This document shows positions 5,495 through 11,663 of a stretch of 11,672 bases of DNA, in pieces. This DNA is from Candidatus Bathyarchaeota archaeon (GTDB taxonomy: Archaea; Thermoproteota; Bathyarchaeia; 40CM-2-53-6). A model generated the notes under the pieces. That model did no database searches. It was given only the letters and a program-made list of their open reading frames with translations, and was not told the origin of the DNA. The DNA lies in contig VBBB01000064.1 of the NCBI GenBank assembly GCA_005882955.1, positions 1-11,672 on the forward strand. Reading direction: 5' to 3'. The position numbers were made by a program, and so were the translations under genes. The first letter of the stretch is position 1; every line of letters starts with the position of its first letter.

Positions 5495-6103
5495 CTAGCT
5501 GACCATAGAGAGGGCCTGCTGAACTGGGACGAGAATCCACTCTTCCCATCCTTGCATGAATTGTCTCTCCAACTTTTGGACCAGAGCCTCCTCCCCATAT
5601 CTGCTCATCTCCCTCTGCTGAAACTTCACGTGCAGAATTTCATGAATCATGGTCGAGACGGCACTCTCAGATATCTCGTAGAGAAGTCTCAGCTTTCTCT
5701 GAGACAGATTATCAGACCCCCCACGGAACAAGTCCAACCCTTCTTGCCGAACCCATTCTTTCGGAATTCTGAGTGGGTAGAGGCTGATCTGCGACGCTGA
5801 TTCGCTGTAGGTTCCATGGAGAATTCTGTTCTGTCGTCCGCGGAATGTACGGGCTGGAAAGACCATCACCCGGATATCGACGGGTTTTTCGGTTACGATT
5901 CTCTCAGCGGAAATAACTTGGTGAATTCTATCAGTCACATTCTCGTCTTGGAGAAGGCGCACGACGAAGTGTGCATAATCATAGAAGAACGCCTTCTCCT
6001 TCTGCGTGTATTTCGCTAGAAGAGCAGCGGGCGGGTTGGCTATCCTCACATCGATCTCCGGCGTCCAAGCATTCTTGGACCTTAGTCCGACTTCTTGGTA
6101 CAT
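5495..6103 (-). CDS. Putative zinc metallopeptidase (HExxH), uncharacterised
   Basis: A 202-residue protein of no recognised named family. Its clearest signal is STMIHEILHVKFQ at about 151-163, an HExxH zinc-binding and catalytic motif (H154, E155, H158) on an amphipathic helix. Glu171 or Glu172 in YGEEALVQKLE is a possible third ligand, giving a gluzincin- or SprT-like arrangement. The central part has beta-type stretches (VDIRVMVFPARTF and QISLYPLRIP) expected before the active-site helix of such folds. There is no signal peptide or membrane segment, so it is probably cytoplasmic. Start is ATG 6103, with no Shine-Dalgarno. A TATA-like CTTAAAG about 33-40 bases upstream is shared with the divergent aldo/keto reductase. 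The TAG stop (5497-5495) directly touches the stop of the convergent HAD gene. Confidence 0.75.
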   Translation of the reverse strand: MYQEVGLRSKNAWTPEIDVRIANPPAALLAKYTQKEKAFFYDYAHFVVRLLQDENVTDRIHQVISAERIVTEKPVDIRVMVFPARTFRGRQNRILHGTYSESASQISLYPLRIPKEWVRQEGLDLFRGGSDNLSQRKLRLLYEISESAVSTMIHEILHVKFQQREMSRYGEEALVQKLERQFMQGWEEWILVPVQQALSMVS

Positions 6104-6134
6104 GGAGGACCCGTCTTTTGTCCTGTGATGGAGT

Positions 6135-6142
6135 CTTTAAGT
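6135..6142. promoter_or_regulatory. Shared TATA-like element of a divergent promoter
   Basis: CTTTAAG (CTTAAAG on the other strand) is nearly palindromic and lies in the 64-base gap between the divergent metallopeptidase (start 6103) and aldo/keto reductase (start 6168). It is about 30 bases from each start, so it could serve both directions with near-leaderless transcripts. Confidence 0.4.
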
Positions 6143-6149
6143 TTCTAAG

Positions 6150-6169
6150 ATAGAATCAAGAGATTCTAT
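6150..6169. repeat. Perfect inverted repeat over the aldo/keto reductase start
   Basis: ATAGAATC-AAGA-GATTCTAT: two perfect 8-base arms around a 4-base loop, ending on the A and T of the ATG at 6168. It lies between the TATA-like element and the start codon, covering the expected transcription start. It may be a repressor operator, or an RNA hairpin masking the start codon. Confidence 0.55.
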
Positions 6170-7010
6170 GGAAACTCAGGTGGCTAATCTGACTATCAAC
6201 TCGACGGTCCGTCTGAACAACCAGGTGCAAATGCCGATCCTGGGCTTGGGAGTCTACCAGACTCCTCCGGGAAGAGTTACACAGAACGCTGTGAAGTATG
6301 CGCTCACGGTTGGATATCGACACATCGACACGGCGCGCATCTACGGTAATGAAGCAGATGTGGGAGAGGCAATTCGCGAAAGCGGTGTTCCTAGGAAAGA
6401 CTTGTTCGTGACAACGAAGCTCTGGAACTCAGATCAGGGCTATGATTCCACGCTCCGAGCATGCGAAGCTAGTCTGAAAAGGATAGGATTGGACTATCTG
6501 GATCTCTATCTCATCCATTTTCCAGTATCAGAAACTCGCGGAGAGTCCTGGAAAGCAATGGAGACATTGCTCGAGAAGGGTAAATGCAGATCGATTGGAG
6601 TGAGCAATTTCACGATCGGTCACTTGGAAGAGTTACTCGGAGAGTACGAGGTCACACCCGCTGTGAACCAGGTTGAATTCCATCCATTTCTCTACCAGAA
6701 AGAGCTACTCGAGTATTGTCAAACGAAGGGAATCCAAGTTGAAGCCTACAGCCCTCTGGCCAGAGGAGAGAGATTCAAACATCCAAGAATAATTTCCCTT
6801 GCAACAAAATACTCGAAGACTCCCGCCCAACTCATGATACGCTGGGGAATACAGCAGAGGCTCGTCGTTATACCCAAGTCGACAAGAGAGGAACGAATTC
6901 GTGAGAACAGCCAAGTGTTCGACTTCGACATTTCAGACGATGACATGAGATCATTGGACTCTCTTAATGAGGGTCTGAGACTTAACTGGGACCCGACGAA
7001 TGTGCCCTGA
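6168..7010 (+). CDS. Aldo/keto reductase, 2,5-diketo-D-gluconate reductase-like
   Basis: NADPH-dependent reductase converting aldehydes or ketones to alcohols, cytoplasmic, (beta/alpha)8 barrel. The 280 residues match bacterial and archaeal AKR lengths. The catalytic tetrad is complete: D54 and Y59 in RHIDTARIYGNE, K84 in VTTKLW, H117 in LYLIHFP. Further signatures are IGVSNF (143-148), VNQVEFHP (about 166-173) and the cofactor phosphate-binding IPKSTREERIREN (235-247), typical of NADPH preference. Start is the ATG at 6168; no Shine-Dalgarno is present. The TATA-like element about 30 bases upstream suggests a very short leader, and the inverted repeat over the start codon is a likely control point. 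It is monocistronic, facing a convergent PH-like gene 44 bases after its stop. The physiological substrate cannot be inferred. Confidence 0.93.
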   Translation: METQVANLTINSTVRLNNQVQMPILGLGVYQTPPGRVTQNAVKYALTVGYRHIDTARIYGNEADVGEAIRESGVPRKDLFVTTKLWNSDQGYDSTLRACEASLKRIGLDYLDLYLIHFPVSETRGESWKAMETLLEKGKCRSIGVSNFTIGHLEELLGEYEVTPAVNQVEFHPFLYQKELLEYCQTKGIQVEAYSPLARGERFKHPRIISLATKYSKTPAQLMIRWGIQQRLVVIPKSTREERIRENSQVFDFDISDDDMRSLDSLNEGLRLNWDPTNVP

Positions 7011-7054
7011 GGCAGAGCCCTGAGTTGGGGGCTGAATCGCTGGGACAGTCGAGT

Positions 7055-7576
7055 CTAGAACTTTGAGCCGCAGGCACCGCAGAACTTTGAGCCCTGACTA
7101 CTCATCTGGCCACACTTTGGACATCTCAAGCCGACCGCGGCTGCGGGGACAGGGGACGGCATGCCAGTCGGTATGGCACTTGCTTGTGCCATCCCGGCGT
7201 ATCCGGTCGAGAACGGAGTCTGGTATCGCGCAATGTTCGACCTGATAATCCCGTAAGCCTTCTCAGCATCAGAATTGGGAAGATCATTCAAGCTCAGCGG
7301 GTCTCCCCCGAATCTCAGCTGACATCTCACGGTTGAACGGAGCACGCCCTTGTCGAGAACCGCGTTAGCGACGTCGGTATATGAAAAGTCGGTAAAGTCC
7401 CTTTTCAATCGTAGGTCGTGGGGATGTCTCAGAATGATCCGCTCGTTTGTGAGAACGACAGAGTCGACACTTATCTTTGGATGATAGATCTTTTGCTGAA
7501 TGAAAAGCTGTACCTGTTCACCTGGGCCAAGAATGCGAGCGACATCTTCAGGAACGTTACCCATCGAACTACACAC
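7055..7576 (-). CDS. PH-like domain protein with C-terminal zinc ribbon
   Basis: A 173-residue protein of unknown function. Residues about 10-115 read as a bacterial-type pleckstrin-homology-like domain: GPGEQVQLFIQQKI, then VVLTNERIILRHP, a pattern common in bPH and GRAM-like domains, then alternating strands and a closing helix (DAEKAYGIIRSNIARY). A Pro/Ala/Gly-rich linker at about 118-148 follows. The protein ends in a zinc ribbon with C152-x2-C155 and C166-x2-C169 (CPKCG, FCGACG). Such fusions are frequent in archaea and probably mediate binding or assembly. There are no membrane helices. The frame starts at GTG 7576, with ATG 7564 as alternative. CTTATTTT at 7607-7600 lies about 27 bases upstream of the GTG, supporting a leaderless transcript. 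It stands alone, convergent with the aldo/keto reductase. Confidence 0.8.
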   Translation of the reverse strand: MCSSMGNVPEDVARILGPGEQVQLFIQQKIYHPKISVDSVVLTNERIILRHPHDLRLKRDFTDFSYTDVANAVLDKGVLRSTVRCQLRFGGDPLSLNDLPNSDAEKAYGIIRSNIARYQTPFSTGYAGMAQASAIPTGMPSPVPAAAVGLRCPKCGQMSSQGSKFCGACGSKF

Positions 7577-7599
7577 CAGATTCGTCCAGAATGTTTTGG

Positions 7600-7607
7600 A
7601 AAATAAG
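7600..7607 (-). promoter_or_regulatory. TATA-like box for the PH/zinc-ribbon gene
   Basis: CTTATTTT on the minus strand, about 25-30 bases upstream of the GTG start at 7576. It also lies just downstream of the stop of the RNase HI-like gene (7641), indicating a separate transcription unit. Confidence 0.45.
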
Positions 7608-7640
7608 GGTCTTTAGTATCCGAAATAAGATGGGCGTAGT

Positions 7641-8135
7641 TCACACCTTCGCGACTGGCGCAGGTGCTCCTGGCTCCTCATCCTTCACAACCTCCACCTT
7701 GCCACCCTTCCATCTCTCCTCCAGCCACTGTCCCGCATAGTTCTCCTCACGAGGGATCCATTCCAGCTTAACCGCGCTCATCTTCTTCATCAAACCCTTC
7801 ACATTCTCGCAGAGCTGGCGTAGCTTAACATCCGTCACCTCGTAGCTGCCCTTTACCTGGTTGACGATCAGCATAGAATCAGAATGGATCTTGATCGGTT
7901 CCGCCCCCTTCCCTGATGCTTCTCCAGCGGCTCCCCACTTCGACTCGATTATCCCGAGAGCCTTCAACAATGCAACGTACTCGGCCTCGTTGTTCGTCCT
8001 GTCTCCTATCTCCTCCCAGCGTATCTGGAAGGCTGAATTGGGCTTCTCCTTGTACGCCACCACGATCTTTGCACGTCGCGGCAGTGTCTTCTGCTCGTTT
8101 CCCATGCTCTGTCCATCGACATAGAAGACTGGCAA
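7641..8135 (-). CDS. RNase HI-like protein
   Basis: RNase H-fold protein of 164 residues. Type 1 enzymes cut the RNA strand of RNA-DNA hybrids with two metal ions. Visible active-site motifs: D7 in FYVDGQS, E50 in NNEAEYVALLKAL, D86 in IHSDSMLIVNQV. The usual fourth acidic residue, expected after PREEN, is replaced: the sequence reads PREENYAGQWLEE, with Gly135 where AD is normal. The acidic and Ala/Pro-rich tail (about 150-164) is extra. The start is TTG 8135; no strong Shine-Dalgarno is seen. It lies 17 bases after the SpoIIM frame and is probably the last gene of the membrane-protein operon. Activity may be altered or retained; it could also act as a nucleic-acid-binding relative. Confidence 0.82.
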   Translation of the reverse strand: MPVFYVDGQSMGNEQKTLPRRAKIVVAYKEKPNSAFQIRWEEIGDRTNNEAEYVALLKALGIIESKWGAAGEASGKGAEPIKIHSDSMLIVNQVKGSYEVTDVKLRQLCENVKGLMKKMSAVKLEWIPREENYAGQWLEERWKGGKVEVVKDEEPGAPAPVAKV

Positions 8136-8152
8136 GTTGCAACCACTCTATC

Positions 8153-8605
8153 CTAGAAGGTCCATCCGAACATTCGCATGATTATGGGAGTTATGTCGGC
8201 CTCTATGAGCCCTGCTATCAAGAATAGGGGTGCAAGCCCAACGACAACGTAAACCGTCTGCCGGAGCGTTCGCGATAAGTAATCACCAGAATTGGACGAG
8301 GCTTCGACAACAAGATTTCCTTCTCCCGTGGGCCCACTGAACAATCTCCTCAACGCCGCATATCCCAGTTTAATTCCCATGGAACCGGCGAGGATGAAAG
8401 AAGGAATCTCGATGATTCCATGGGGCAGAATCGCCGCGAACAGCATCGTCAATGTGGAGAGTGGAACCAACACTCCTAGTATAAACCCGTTGAACATGAT
8501 CGTCAGAAAGCTCGGCCAGCCAAAACCCAAGCCGGCAAGTCCCGTCGCTATCGAGACAAGCCAGTTGTTTAGGAAAATATCAGCACCAAGTGAAGGGCCG
8601 AACAC
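8153..8605 (-). CDS. SpoIIM-domain (DUF95) membrane protein, C-terminal part in the +1 frame
   Basis: Integral membrane protein with the hallmarks of archaeal SpoIIM/DUF95: IFLNNWLVSIATGLAGLGFG, then FNGFILGVLV, then HGIIEIPSFILAGSMGIKLG, then a final membrane helix (YVVVGLAPLFLIAGLIEA). Bacterial SpoIIM belongs to the SpoIID-M-P peptidoglycan-remodelling complex; the archaeal role is unknown. This frame lacks the first membrane helix of the domain, which is found at the end of the preceding gene in another frame. The only standard start is GTG 8605, but the frame is open and coding-like further upstream (DTFLDLLNQ, back to about 8640). So this is either the 3' part of one gene interrupted by a frameshift or a separately initiated overlapping gene. 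It overlaps the upstream gene by 26 bases and is followed by RNase HI after 17. Confidence 0.82.
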   Translation of the reverse strand: MFGPSLGADIFLNNWLVSIATGLAGLGFGWPSFLTIMFNGFILGVLVPLSTLTMLFAAILPHGIIEIPSFILAGSMGIKLGYAALRRLFSGPTGEGNLVVEASSNSGDYLSRTLRQTVYVVVGLAPLFLIAGLIEADITPIIMRMFGWTF

Positions 8606-9752
8606 CTGGTTGAGTAGGTCCAGGAACGTATCCGTTACTCACGAGATAGCTCTTGACGCCGTTGACTGAGACGTAGTCTCCGAGCAATATTCCAATGCCA
8701 AAAGCTAGGAGCGAGAGCAGATGAAACGGCAGATTCCTTGGACTGGCCGCAAATCTTGCCGCCTCTGAAAGCCCGGCCCGGATTTTCAACCACGCAGCTC
8801 TAGGAAGACGTTTCCTAATATCATACCATATTGGGTTCGAGAGTTCGAAGGGCATCTCAGGAACGTCAGGCTTCGCATAGTAGTAGAGCATGGTTTTCGT
8901 CGAGTGGAGAATTGGCGTAAGCAGTAGACTAAGGAGTGCCGCGGAGAGGGAGGAGAGAGGGAGCCCAACGTCCCCCGCTAGGAACACGACGAGTGTCAGC
9001 AGGAGCTGGAACAGTATGCGGACTAGGGAGTAACTCAACGTTGCTCCAAGGTTACGACCTGCGACTCCGAAACTCTTTCCGATTGCTCGGAAGCCTGAGA
9101 CGTTGTCAACCACAACCGCGGGGTAGGAGTAGACGGTGAAAATTGACAAGAAGAGAGAGGCTCCCAATCCGAGGTAGATGATGTAGGAGGAGGCCGCGAT
9201 CGCAACGAATCCGGCTAGGGTCGCCGCGTTTAGGGATCCGAAGAGGAATAAGAGGAATGCGAGCGCTAAGGGACCCCAAGTTATCAAGTTCGACAGAAAA
9301 AGCGTCCACGCCATCGGTCTCCACCGGCGGGCTCCATTCTCGACGATCGATCGAATGGGTACTCTATCCTTGTTCCATGCTTCTAGATAGACGCCGTATT
9401 CTGAAGCGTAGACGAAACCACCGGCCAGGATTGCTACCAGAAAGTATCCGATGACTGAGAAGGCAACTATGGGTATTATCAGAGATGCATACGCGGAGTT
9501 TTGGAACAGGCCTAAACCAAGTCCTGACTGGGTCAATTGTGAGAGGAATCCCGAAAGTAGACCTCTCATCGCAAGGTTGGTCAGTAGAACCATTATACCC
9601 AAGGTTATGATCGACAGTTCGATCACAGAGATGGCTGTCCCGAGCATACTCGGAACGATGATGATGGGATGTTTCCTCCATGTCCAGTAGGATCTCTCGA
9701 AGATCCTGTCGAAGAATACTCTCTTGAACCCGAGGAGACCGTCCTTCAACAC
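8580..9752 (-). CDS. Multi-pass membrane protein ending in the first helix of a SpoIIM domain
   Basis: A 390-residue protein. Residues about 1-300 hold five to six hydrophobic segments separated by short basic loops, resembling DUF4013-like membrane proteins whose function is unknown. Segments include about 33-60, 92-118, 150-175, 180-206 and 250-280. A cytoplasmic-looking linker (KPDVPEMPFELSNPIWYD and a following basic stretch) leads to RNLPFHLLSLLAFGIGILLGDYVS (about 340-363), which matches the first transmembrane helix of SpoIIM proteins. After SYLVSNG the frame continues as a low-complexity tail (YVPGPTQPGVRPFTWC) and stops. The rest of SpoIIM lies in the +1 frame, so a roughly 530-residue fusion is likely the ancestral product. 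Start is GTG 9752, only two bases after the stop of the previous gene, indicating translational coupling; TTG 9749 is possible. Confidence 0.78.
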   Translation of the reverse strand: MLKDGLLGFKRVFFDRIFERSYWTWRKHPIIIVPSMLGTAISVIELSIITLGIMVLLTNLAMRGLLSGFLSQLTQSGLGLGLFQNSAYASLIIPIVAFSVIGYFLVAILAGGFVYASEYGVYLEAWNKDRVPIRSIVENGARRWRPMAWTLFLSNLITWGPLALAFLLFLFGSLNAATLAGFVAIAASSYIIYLGLGASLFLSIFTVYSYPAVVVDNVSGFRAIGKSFGVAGRNLGATLSYSLVRILFQLLLTLVVFLAGDVGLPLSSLSAALLSLLLTPILHSTKTMLYYYAKPDVPEMPFELSNPIWYDIRKRLPRAAWLKIRAGLSEAARFAASPRNLPFHLLSLLAFGIGILLGDYVSVNGVKSYLVSNGYVPGPTQPGVRPFTWC

Positions 9753-9754
9753 TG

Positions 9755-10561
9755 TTAGAACGATCCCCTTGTGCCTATACCAGACTCGGTGAGAGCCTGC
9801 AGAAGGCCGGGCTCAAAGCTAGAGTGGAGTGCGAAATGATTGTCCTGCCGAAGCGTCACCTGATGAATCCAGAACAGGGACAACAGCCCTAGACTCGCGA
9901 AACTGACGAAGAGATAGGCGAGACTATTTGTCGGGCGAGGCGGTACGTTATTGGAATATGTCTGTGGATATGTTCCACTAGCCAGTACTCTGCTGACGTC
10001 TTGGAGGAGAAGCTGTTCGGTTTGTTCGTGAGAGTTCAAGTCTTGAGACACTAGATACAGTGCGATTATCAGAAAGATCCATCCAGCGTACGGAGTCAGG
10101 ACCAACAGCGCCCAGAGCATTGCGCTTCTATCATTAGTTCTCTCGACTAGCCTGTAGAAGTCTTGTTCGGCCGAACTTAGCGGTAAGAGAACGGAGATCT
10201 GTTCCTTGGAAGATCGGGACTTTGCTCGCCCGAGTGCCTCTCGGAACAAATATTCCTCTCTCGCCGTATGTTTGTTCTGTCGATTGATCAATCCGTAGAC
10301 CAAGTAGGAGAGTCCCGTCGAGATTGCCAATGAGAGAAGGATCAGCCATATTGTGGCTGAGAAGTGAAGAGTCCCGAATACGGAAAGGGGGATGTTGTAG
10401 CTGGGAGCCTGCTGAAGCCATCCGAGGAGATAGACAATTGCAAGGGTCGCCCAGAGAAGATAGCTGCCTATCGCGAAGAATATCCAGTGAGACTCGTTTC
10501 GAGCATCAGTGTTTCGACGCATGTCCACGAGTGTCGAAAGTCTATCTGCTCCCTCCACCAC
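9755..10561 (-). CDS. Membrane protein of unknown function, paralogue of the upstream gene
   Basis: A 268-residue integral membrane protein. Two hydrophobic helices (about 26-46 and 67-92) precede a charged, presumably cytoplasmic region (about 93-140). A third hydrophobic block follows (MLWALLVLTPYAGWIFLIIALYLVS), then a soluble stretch and a terminal helix (NSLAYLFVSFASLGLLSLFWIHQ). It ends in RQDNHFALHSSFEPGLLQAL. Layout and many positions match the upstream gene along the whole length, so they are diverged tandem duplicates. The C-terminal pattern (aromatic-rich helix, D-N-x-H-F, acidic helix) resembles DUF4234-like membrane proteins, with low certainty. Start is GTG 10561 preceded by GGGAGC; ATG 10522 (residue 14) is possible. 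It lies 32 bases after the upstream gene and 2 bases before the next, within one operon. Confidence 0.72.
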   Translation of the reverse strand: MVEGADRLSTLVDMRRNTDARNESHWIFFAIGSYLLWATLAIVYLLGWLQQAPSYNIPLSVFGTLHFSATIWLILLSLAISTGLSYLVYGLINRQNKHTAREEYLFREALGRAKSRSSKEQISVLLPLSSAEQDFYRLVERTNDRSAMLWALLVLTPYAGWIFLIIALYLVSQDLNSHEQTEQLLLQDVSRVLASGTYPQTYSNNVPPRPTNSLAYLFVSFASLGLLSLFWIHQVTLRQDNHFALHSSFEPGLLQALTESGIGTRGSF

Positions 10562-10593
10562 ACTAAGCTCCCGCGATGATCCTCGATCAGTTC

Positions 10594-11430
10594 CTAAGCA
10601 AGAGCCGCCGAGACCTGTGCGATAATCGTGTCCTCTATTATCGACTGATATCGAAAGTGAGCGTTGGGGTCCGAGACCAGAGCATAGATCCAGTAGATAG
10701 TGAAGATGCCGACAGTGAACAGGGAGGCGATGAAATAGACGGCAAAGCTTCGATCAGGAACCGGCGAGGTTCTATGTGGCAGGTTAATCGGGACGCCAAG
10801 AGTTGCTAGCAAGCTTGCAATCCCAGCGAAGAACATGTCTTCCCTTCTCTCATGTTTGAAAAAGTCCTTCATCAGAAAGTAATAGGCATAGAATCCGACG
10901 AGAGGAGTCGATGCCGACAGTATCGCGTATAGAGCGGCGTTCTTCTCACTGTCCTCGAATCTAGCATCCCTCAAGCTTCTCTCTAGATAGTTGATCGGGA
11001 TAGAGACATCCAAATTCCTCTTCCCGGCGAGTTGCTTGACTAGGGCCATTATGTCCTCGTTGAGGATTATTTGCCGGTTGAAGTGCAAGTTCCGGCGCCT
11101 GATGAATTTGTGAAACATTATCGCATAAATTGCAACAATGACGGGTATGAGAATGTAGGCTAGTAGGTAAAACAGGAAAAGTGCGGCGAGAAACCCGGAC
11201 AGTGACGCCGGCGTGGGGGTTGGGCTGCTCAGATTCGAGATCGCTGAGAAGAGTGCAATCGCGAACCCGACGGCGAGAAGTACGACTCCGATGATTGGTA
11301 AGAGTGGGACAATTATCCACGCCGTGGACATTTGCTGGTCGCTCTCGAGCCGGGTCCGAAGGTCCATTCTCACATTCTCTAGGGGAATGCTCAACCGCTT
11401 TTCACGATCAAAATCTGCTTCTGGGCACAT
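10594..11430 (-). CDS. Membrane protein of unknown function, first gene of the operon
   Basis: A 278-residue integral membrane protein. After a polar N-terminus come helices at about 38-65 and 80-107, a basic region (FHKFIRRRNLHFNRQ) and a soluble domain (about 110-165). Two clustered helices follow (AALYAILSASTPLVGFYAYYF), then a soluble stretch and a terminal helix (SFAVYFIASLFTVGIFTIYWIYAL). It ends with DPNAHFRYQSIIEDTIIAQV. The GIFTIYWIY plus D-P-N-x-H-F pattern resembles DUF4234-like domains. The next gene is its paralogue. The start is uncertain: ATG 11430 opens the frame, but a TATA-like CTTAAATA lies directly upstream, which would place transcription start near 11410. TTG 11394 or ATG 11367 (residue 22) would then suit a leaderless message, and none of these removes a membrane helix. 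It leads the five-frame operon ending with RNase HI. Confidence 0.72.
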   Translation of the reverse strand: MCPEADFDREKRLSIPLENVRMDLRTRLESDQQMSTAWIIVPLLPIIGVVLLAVGFAIALFSAISNLSSPTPTPASLSGFLAALFLFYLLAYILIPVIVAIYAIMFHKFIRRRNLHFNRQIILNEDIMALVKQLAGKRNLDVSIPINYLERSLRDARFEDSEKNAALYAILSASTPLVGFYAYYFLMKDFFKHERREDMFFAGIASLLATLGVPINLPHRTSPVPDRSFAVYFIASLFTVGIFTIYWIYALVSDPNAHFRYQSIIEDTIIAQVSAALA

Positions 11431-11445
11431 CGTATTTAAGACGAT
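11429..11445. promoter_or_regulatory. Inverted repeat around a TATA-like sequence upstream of the membrane operon
   Basis: ATCGT-N7-ACGAT, perfect 5-base arms around CTTAAAT on the minus strand. The arms flank the most TATA-like sequence before the membrane operon and touch the ATG at 11430. It may be a promoter with a symmetric regulator site, or coincidence given the short arms. Confidence 0.35.
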
Positions 11446-11507
11446 ACAAATCTTTCAGGAAAGATGGGTAGCTGACCGGGTCCCTACGTTTCTTTTCCGA
11501 TTTGCAG

Positions 11508-11516
11508 TTTTTAAAT
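11508..11516 (+). promoter_or_regulatory. TATA box of tRNA-Gly
   Basis: TTTTTAAAT centred about 31 bases before tRNA nucleotide 1 at 11543, predicting transcription start near 11537 and a leader of a few bases. It is among the strongest TATA-like sequences in the window. Confidence 0.6.
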
Positions 11517-11542
11517 GACCACAATCGCTTGGGGCAGTTTGT

Positions 11543-11663
11543 GCGGCCGTGGTCTAGCCTGGTCTATGATATCAGCCTGCCATTACAGCGTTCAGCAGAA
11601 CGCTGACGACCCGGGAGGCCGTCCTCGGGCGGCCCGGGAATTCAAATCCCGGCGGCCGCACCA
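11543..11663 (+). tRNA. tRNA-Gly(GCC) with two introns, one in the T-loop
   Basis: Acceptor GCGGCCG pairs with CGGCCGC, followed by A73 and an encoded CCA. The D-arm GTC-TAGCCTGGTCTAT-GAT is intron-free. The anticodon arm is TCAGC-CTGCCA...C-GCTGA with anticodon GCC. Intron 1 (11583-11600, 18 nt) lies at 37/38: helix CTGC/GCAG, bulges CA^T and AA^C. Intron 2 (11616-11640, 25 nt) lies between positions 53 and 54, at the start of the T-loop. Its BHB has helix CCCG/CGGG, outer stem GGCCG/CGGCC, and bulges GG^A and AA^T. Splicing restores the T-arm CCGGG-TTCAAAT-CCCGG, which the unspliced gene lacks next to TTCAAAT (it reads GGGAA there). The mature tRNA is 78 nt with CCA and a 4-nt variable loop (CGAC). 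An 8-bp hairpin (11586-11605) overlaps intron 1 and the 3' anticodon strand and could compete with the splice fold. Confidence 0.94.

Noticed and set aside
7879..8142. Overlapping minus-strand frame inside the RNase HI gene
   Set aside because: Its composition is Arg/Gly-rich with no motif, whereas RNase H residues lie in the other frame.
8575..8590. prfB-like +1 frameshift at the TGA of the upstream membrane gene
   Set aside because: The P-site codon TGC cannot re-pair on the shifted GCT, and no well-spaced Shine-Dalgarno stimulator is seen.
11611..11652. tRNA-Gly T-arm with a 9-nt loop, using the 3' CCGGG copy
   Set aside because: A BHB register one base over excises 25 nt and yields a normal 7-nt TTCAAAT loop.
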